From contig JASLBZ010000003.1 of NCBI GenBank assembly GCA_030146285.1, forward strand, positions 1-8,130: 8,130 nucleotides of DNA, in the 5' to 3' direction. Origin of the DNA: Neisseriaceae bacterium (lineage in GTDB: Bacteria; Pseudomonadota; Gammaproteobacteria; Burkholderiales; Neisseriaceae). Shown here piece by piece: positions 6,901 through 8,130 of the stretch. The position numbers and the translations under genes are program-made. Under the pieces are notes generated by a model. The model searched no databases. It saw only the letters and a program-made list of their open reading frames with translations, and had not been told where the DNA came from. How positions within the stretch are numbered: position 1 is the first letter of the stretch; each line of letters starts with the position of its first letter.

Positions 6901-7152
6901 AAAGTATTAGAAGGCCGCCCTCATATCGTTGATGCAATTAAAAATGGTGAGATTGCTGTGGTGGTTAACACAGTCGGTAGCGATGCTCAGTCTATCAAAG
7001 ACAGCCATTCGATTCGTCGCAGTGCTTTGCAAATGCGTGTGCCGTTGTACACAACATTGGCAGGTGGCGAGGCAGTGAGTGAAGGCGTGAAGAGTATGGC
7101 AGGAACAGATGTTTATTCAGTACAAGAATTGCATGCCCAAATCAATCAATAA
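3943..7152 (+). CDS. carB: Carbamoyl-phosphate synthetase, large subunit
   Basis: CarB makes carbamoyl phosphate from bicarbonate, ammonia (from CarA) and two ATP. It has 1069 residues (1073 in E. coli), and AAGAGA (3932-3937) is a good ribosome binding site. Domains follow the family order: carboxyphosphate domain (about 1-400; FTMGGSGGG, ENFDPMGVHTGDS, metal-site motif EMNPR with Glu299, Asn301, Arg303), oligomerisation domain (about 400-550), carbamoyl-phosphate domain (about 555-930; GGGPNRIGQGIEFDY from 560, EVNPRASR) and allosteric domain (about 930-1069). By alignment to remembered E. coli CarB with an offset of 5 to 6, the ornithine-binding residues are conserved: Glu777, Asp785, Glu886, Thr1037. 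In the nucleotide pocket Thr968, Thr971, Lys987 and Asn1009 are kept, but E. coli Thr1017 becomes Val1011. It is the last gene of the operon. Confidence 0.98.
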   Translation: MPKRTDLKSILIIGAGPIVIGQACEFDYSGAQACKALREEGYRVILVNSNPATIMTDPEMADVTYIEPILWETVERIIEKERPDAILPTMGGQTALNCALDLSRHGVLAKYNVELIGATEDAIDKAEDRGRFKDAMAKIGLSCPESYVCHSMNEALAAQAKVGFPTLIRPSFTMGGSGGGIAYNKEEFMTICDRGFDASPTHELLIEQSVLGWKEYEMEVVRDKADNAIIICSIENFDPMGVHTGDSITVAPAQTLTDKEYQIMRNASLAVLREIGVDTGGSNVQFAVNPKNGDLIVIEMNPRVSRSSALASKATGFPIAKVAAKLAVGYTLNELQNDITGGRTPASFEPSIDYVVTKIPRFAFEKFPAADDRLTTQMKSVGEVMAMGRTFSESMQKALRGLETGLCGFNPRTTDKVVIQRELANPGPERMLYVADAFRVGMSQEEVFDICAIDPWFLAQVEDLMNEEKAVAAGTLADLDFTTMRRLKRKGFSDKRLSQVLNIDEKDVREARYALKLHPVYKRVDTCAAEFDTDTAYLYSTYEEECEAKPSNNKKIMILGGGPNRIGQGIEFDYCCVHASLALRESGFETIMVNCNPETVSTDFDTSDRLYFEPLTLEDVLEIVRVEQPFGLIVHYGGQTPLKLANALVENGVNIIGTSADSIDAAEDRERFQKVLNDLGLRQPPNRIARNEVEAIVLANEVGYPLVVRPSYVLGGRAMQVVYSDDELNTYMKEAVQVSEDSPVLLDFFLNHAIEVDVDCVSDGKEVVIGGIMQHVEQAGVHSGDSGCSLPPYSLSQEIQDEIRRQTKAMAMALDVVGLMNVQFAVQDGVVYVLEVNPRASRTVPFVSKATSVPLAKIAARAMAGISLQEQNFQAEVIPEYYSVKEAVFPFMKFPGVDTILGPEMRSTGEVMGAGKTFSEAYLKAQLGAGERLPKVGKVFISVREEDKPYLETMARNFLEQGYGLCATRGTAKYLTDMGFFVQPVNKVLEGRPHIVDAIKNGEIAVVVNTVGSDAQSIKDSHSIRRSALQMRVPLYTTLAGGEAVSEGVKSMAGTDVYSVQELHAQINQ

Positions 7153-7170
7153 TCATGTTAGCTGTTGATT

Positions 7171-7202
7171 AAAAAGCGCTCCTTTTGGGGCGCTTTTTTT
7201 TT
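7171..7202 (+). terminator. Strong intrinsic terminator after carB, probably bidirectional
   Basis: AAAAAGCGCTCC (7171-7182) pairs with GGGGCGCTTTTT (7187-7198) around a TTTT loop, with one G-U pair. Nine T's run from 7194 to 7202. It begins 18 bases after the carB stop. On the - strand the stem ends in five T's, so it can also end transcription of the convergent CHAP gene (stop at 7296). Confidence 0.92.
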
Positions 7203-7295
7203 ACTATGTAAAAAAGTACGGCTTGGTGTTTGCTCAATAGCAGCCAGCCCGTTTTGGGTTGAAAATCATTTTTTGATTACCCAGTATCAAGTGGC

Positions 7296-7928
7296 TTATA
7301 CCGATGAGTCAGTCAGTTCTGCGGTTGGTGCAGCTTCTTTTCTTAGCCAGCCGACAATGCGTTGGTTGTCCAGATAATACTGATTGTGCTCATATTGCAA
7401 ACCAATGCGCTCCCGTGTTGGGGAAAATGGTCCTGCATTTTGTTGAATCCATTCGATGTGCGTATCGCTAACGGCGCTAACAATGGCAATATGGCCAAAG
7501 CGATTGAACAGTGAAGGTGCAAAAATCAAAATATCATTGACTTGGGGTTTGCTATGGCTGGGGTTACTAAATTGCAATAAATCCCGAGCAAGGTTCAATT
7601 GACCATCGGATAGCTTTGGGTTGTAAAAATCTTTGGCATGGCCATAAGCATCCGGCATTTTGTGTTGTAGTTGTTGGTAGTAATAGCGTTTTACAAATTC
7701 AACGCATTGGTATTCCAAACCCAGATTGTAACCATCTTGGCTAATGTTACGGGAGGCAACATGATTGACACCACCATTGTAATACACAGCCACGCCATTG
7801 AATTCATCCAGTTGTTCGCCCACGGTGTGTTGTGGATTGCTATTGGTGTATTGCACCACATACCAAGCCATACCCAAAATGGCAATCATGAACAATAGGA
7901 TAAATTTGAGGTGTTTTCTTTGGACCAT
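7296..7928 (-). CDS. Membrane-anchored CHAP-domain protein, glutathionylspermidine-amidase-like
   Basis: A 210-residue protein with a basic N-terminus (MVQRKHLK) and one hydrophobic segment (about 8-26), most likely a signal anchor with the rest in the periplasm. Residues about 45-197 form a CHAP (cysteine amidohydrolase/peptidase) domain. Cys75 in YQCVEFVKRYY and His146 in GHIAIV are the expected catalytic pair, and IVGWL (191-195) closes the domain. These strings resemble the amidase half of E. coli glutathionylspermidine synthetase/amidase (QCVEFARRF, GHVAII, EQN, LGWM). Where that enzyme has its catalytic Glu (EQN), this protein has Gln162 (QQN). It could be a peptidoglycan amidase/endopeptidase or act on a small amide; the substrate is unknown. 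No synthetase domain follows. The ATG at 7928 has no clear ribosome binding site but fits the anchor. It converges on carB and follows a DUS terminator. Confidence 0.8.
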   Translation of the reverse strand: MVQRKHLKFILLFMIAILGMAWYVVQYTNSNPQHTVGEQLDEFNGVAVYYNGGVNHVASRNISQDGYNLGLEYQCVEFVKRYYYQQLQHKMPDAYGHAKDFYNPKLSDGQLNLARDLLQFSNPSHSKPQVNDILIFAPSLFNRFGHIAIVSAVSDTHIEWIQQNAGPFSPTRERIGLQYEHNQYYLDNQRIVGWLRKEAAPTAELTDSSV

Positions 7929-7996
7929 GTATGCATTACTTTGTGTTGGTATCAGTGATTGACTGTATTTTTCATCACAAACGTCTAAAAAGAAAG

Positions 7997-8029
7997 AGGC
8001 AGCCTGAACATATGGTTTTCAGGCTGCCT
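7997..8029. terminator. Perfect inverted pair of DNA uptake sequences forming a terminator
   Basis: AGGCAGCCTGAA (7997-8008) and its exact reverse complement TTCAGGCTGCCT (8018-8029) flank a 9-base spacer and give a 12-bp stem. Both arms are the AG-kingDUS 12-mer. Read on the - strand the stem is followed by a T-rich tail (CTTTCTTTTT), as expected for the terminator of the - strand gene ending at 8078. On the + strand TTTATTTT follows. It lies 68 bases upstream of the CHAP gene start and probably separates the two - strand genes. Confidence 0.88.
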
Positions 8030-8077
8030 TTATTTTGCAAGTGAATGATGAAGTTTTGTTATTGAATTAGCGAATGC

Positions 8078-8130
8078 TTAAATCTCTAGAGCAAGTTTGG
8101 TGCCCGATAAAATAGCACGCTTGGCATCCA
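8078..8130 (-). CDS. C-terminal end of an unidentified gene (start outside window)
   Basis: On the - strand one frame stays open from the window edge to a TAA at 8078-8080 and encodes 16 final residues, DAKRAILSGTKLALEI. The other two - strand frames give less protein-like tails (Cys-rich, or ending in LL). The position also fits: the DUS terminator begins 48 bases downstream. I do not recognise the family from so short a tail. That it is a real gene end is inferred from composition and the terminator. Confidence 0.5.
   Translation of the reverse strand, partial: DAKRAILSGTKLALEI

Noticed and set aside
7256..7283. Hairpin GGGT...ACCC with AATCA/TGATT as a dedicated terminator of the CHAP gene
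   Set aside because: The stem is AT-rich with a 4-base bulge, and no T run follows on the - strand; the carB terminator can serve both strands.
7165..7377. A 70-codon + strand frame after carB
   Set aside because: It runs through the carB terminator and into the antisense of the CHAP gene, and its translation looks like no protein I know.
1..8130. CRISPR arrays, insertion sequences, tRNA or rRNA genes, defence systems
   Set aside because: I saw no spaced direct repeats, transposase fragments, cloverleaf-like segments or phage and toxin genes.

Overview
The window reads as chromosomal DNA of a low-GC member of the Neisseriaceae (Betaproteobacteria). Two things point there. First, it carries inverted pairs of 12-mers that match known Neisseriaceae DNA uptake sequence (DUS) dialects: AGGCTGCCTGAA (the AG-simDUS dialect, described for Simonsiella) and AGGCAGCCTGAA (the AG-kingDUS dialect, described for some Kingella). 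Second, carA and carB are separated rather than adjacent, as reported for Neisseria gonorrhoeae. The genus cannot be fixed from this window; a Simonsiella/Kingella/Alysiella-type oral relative is the best guess.

Layout. Bases 1-1407 hold the 3' part of speA (biosynthetic arginine decarboxylase), cut by the window edge and followed by a good intrinsic terminator (1441-1468). Bases 1469-1874 are AT-rich and show no gene. A strong sigma70-type promoter (1875-1903) then starts a leader of about 150 bases. The leader contains a short dyad, a terminator-like hairpin with nine T's, and two tiny ORFs linked to each other and to an upstream carA ATG by ATGA overlaps. After it come carA (2061-3188), a DUS inverted repeat (3202-3227), a LeuE-like LysE/RhtB exporter gene (3245-3901) and carB (3943-7152), all on the + strand. 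A strong hairpin terminator (7171-7202) ends the operon and is symmetric enough to serve both strands.

On the - strand, 7296-7928 encodes a membrane-anchored CHAP-domain protein that resembles the amidase domain of glutathionylspermidine synthetase/amidase. Upstream of it a perfect inverted pair of DUS 12-mers (7997-8029) forms a terminator, and the last 16 codons of another - strand gene (8078-8130) run off the window.

How the genes fit together. CarA and CarB form carbamoyl-phosphate synthetase, which feeds arginine and pyrimidine synthesis; the ornithine-binding residues of CarB are conserved. SpeA uses arginine to make agmatine for polyamines. The LeuE-like exporter sits inside the carbamoyl-phosphate operon. 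Most of the window is ordinary housekeeping DNA. The parts most worth a second look are the carA leader (a candidate attenuator), the interrupted carA-leuE-carB operon with its DUS hairpin, and the CHAP protein with Gln where the glutathionylspermidine amidase has its catalytic Glu. I see no defence, mobile or CRISPR system.
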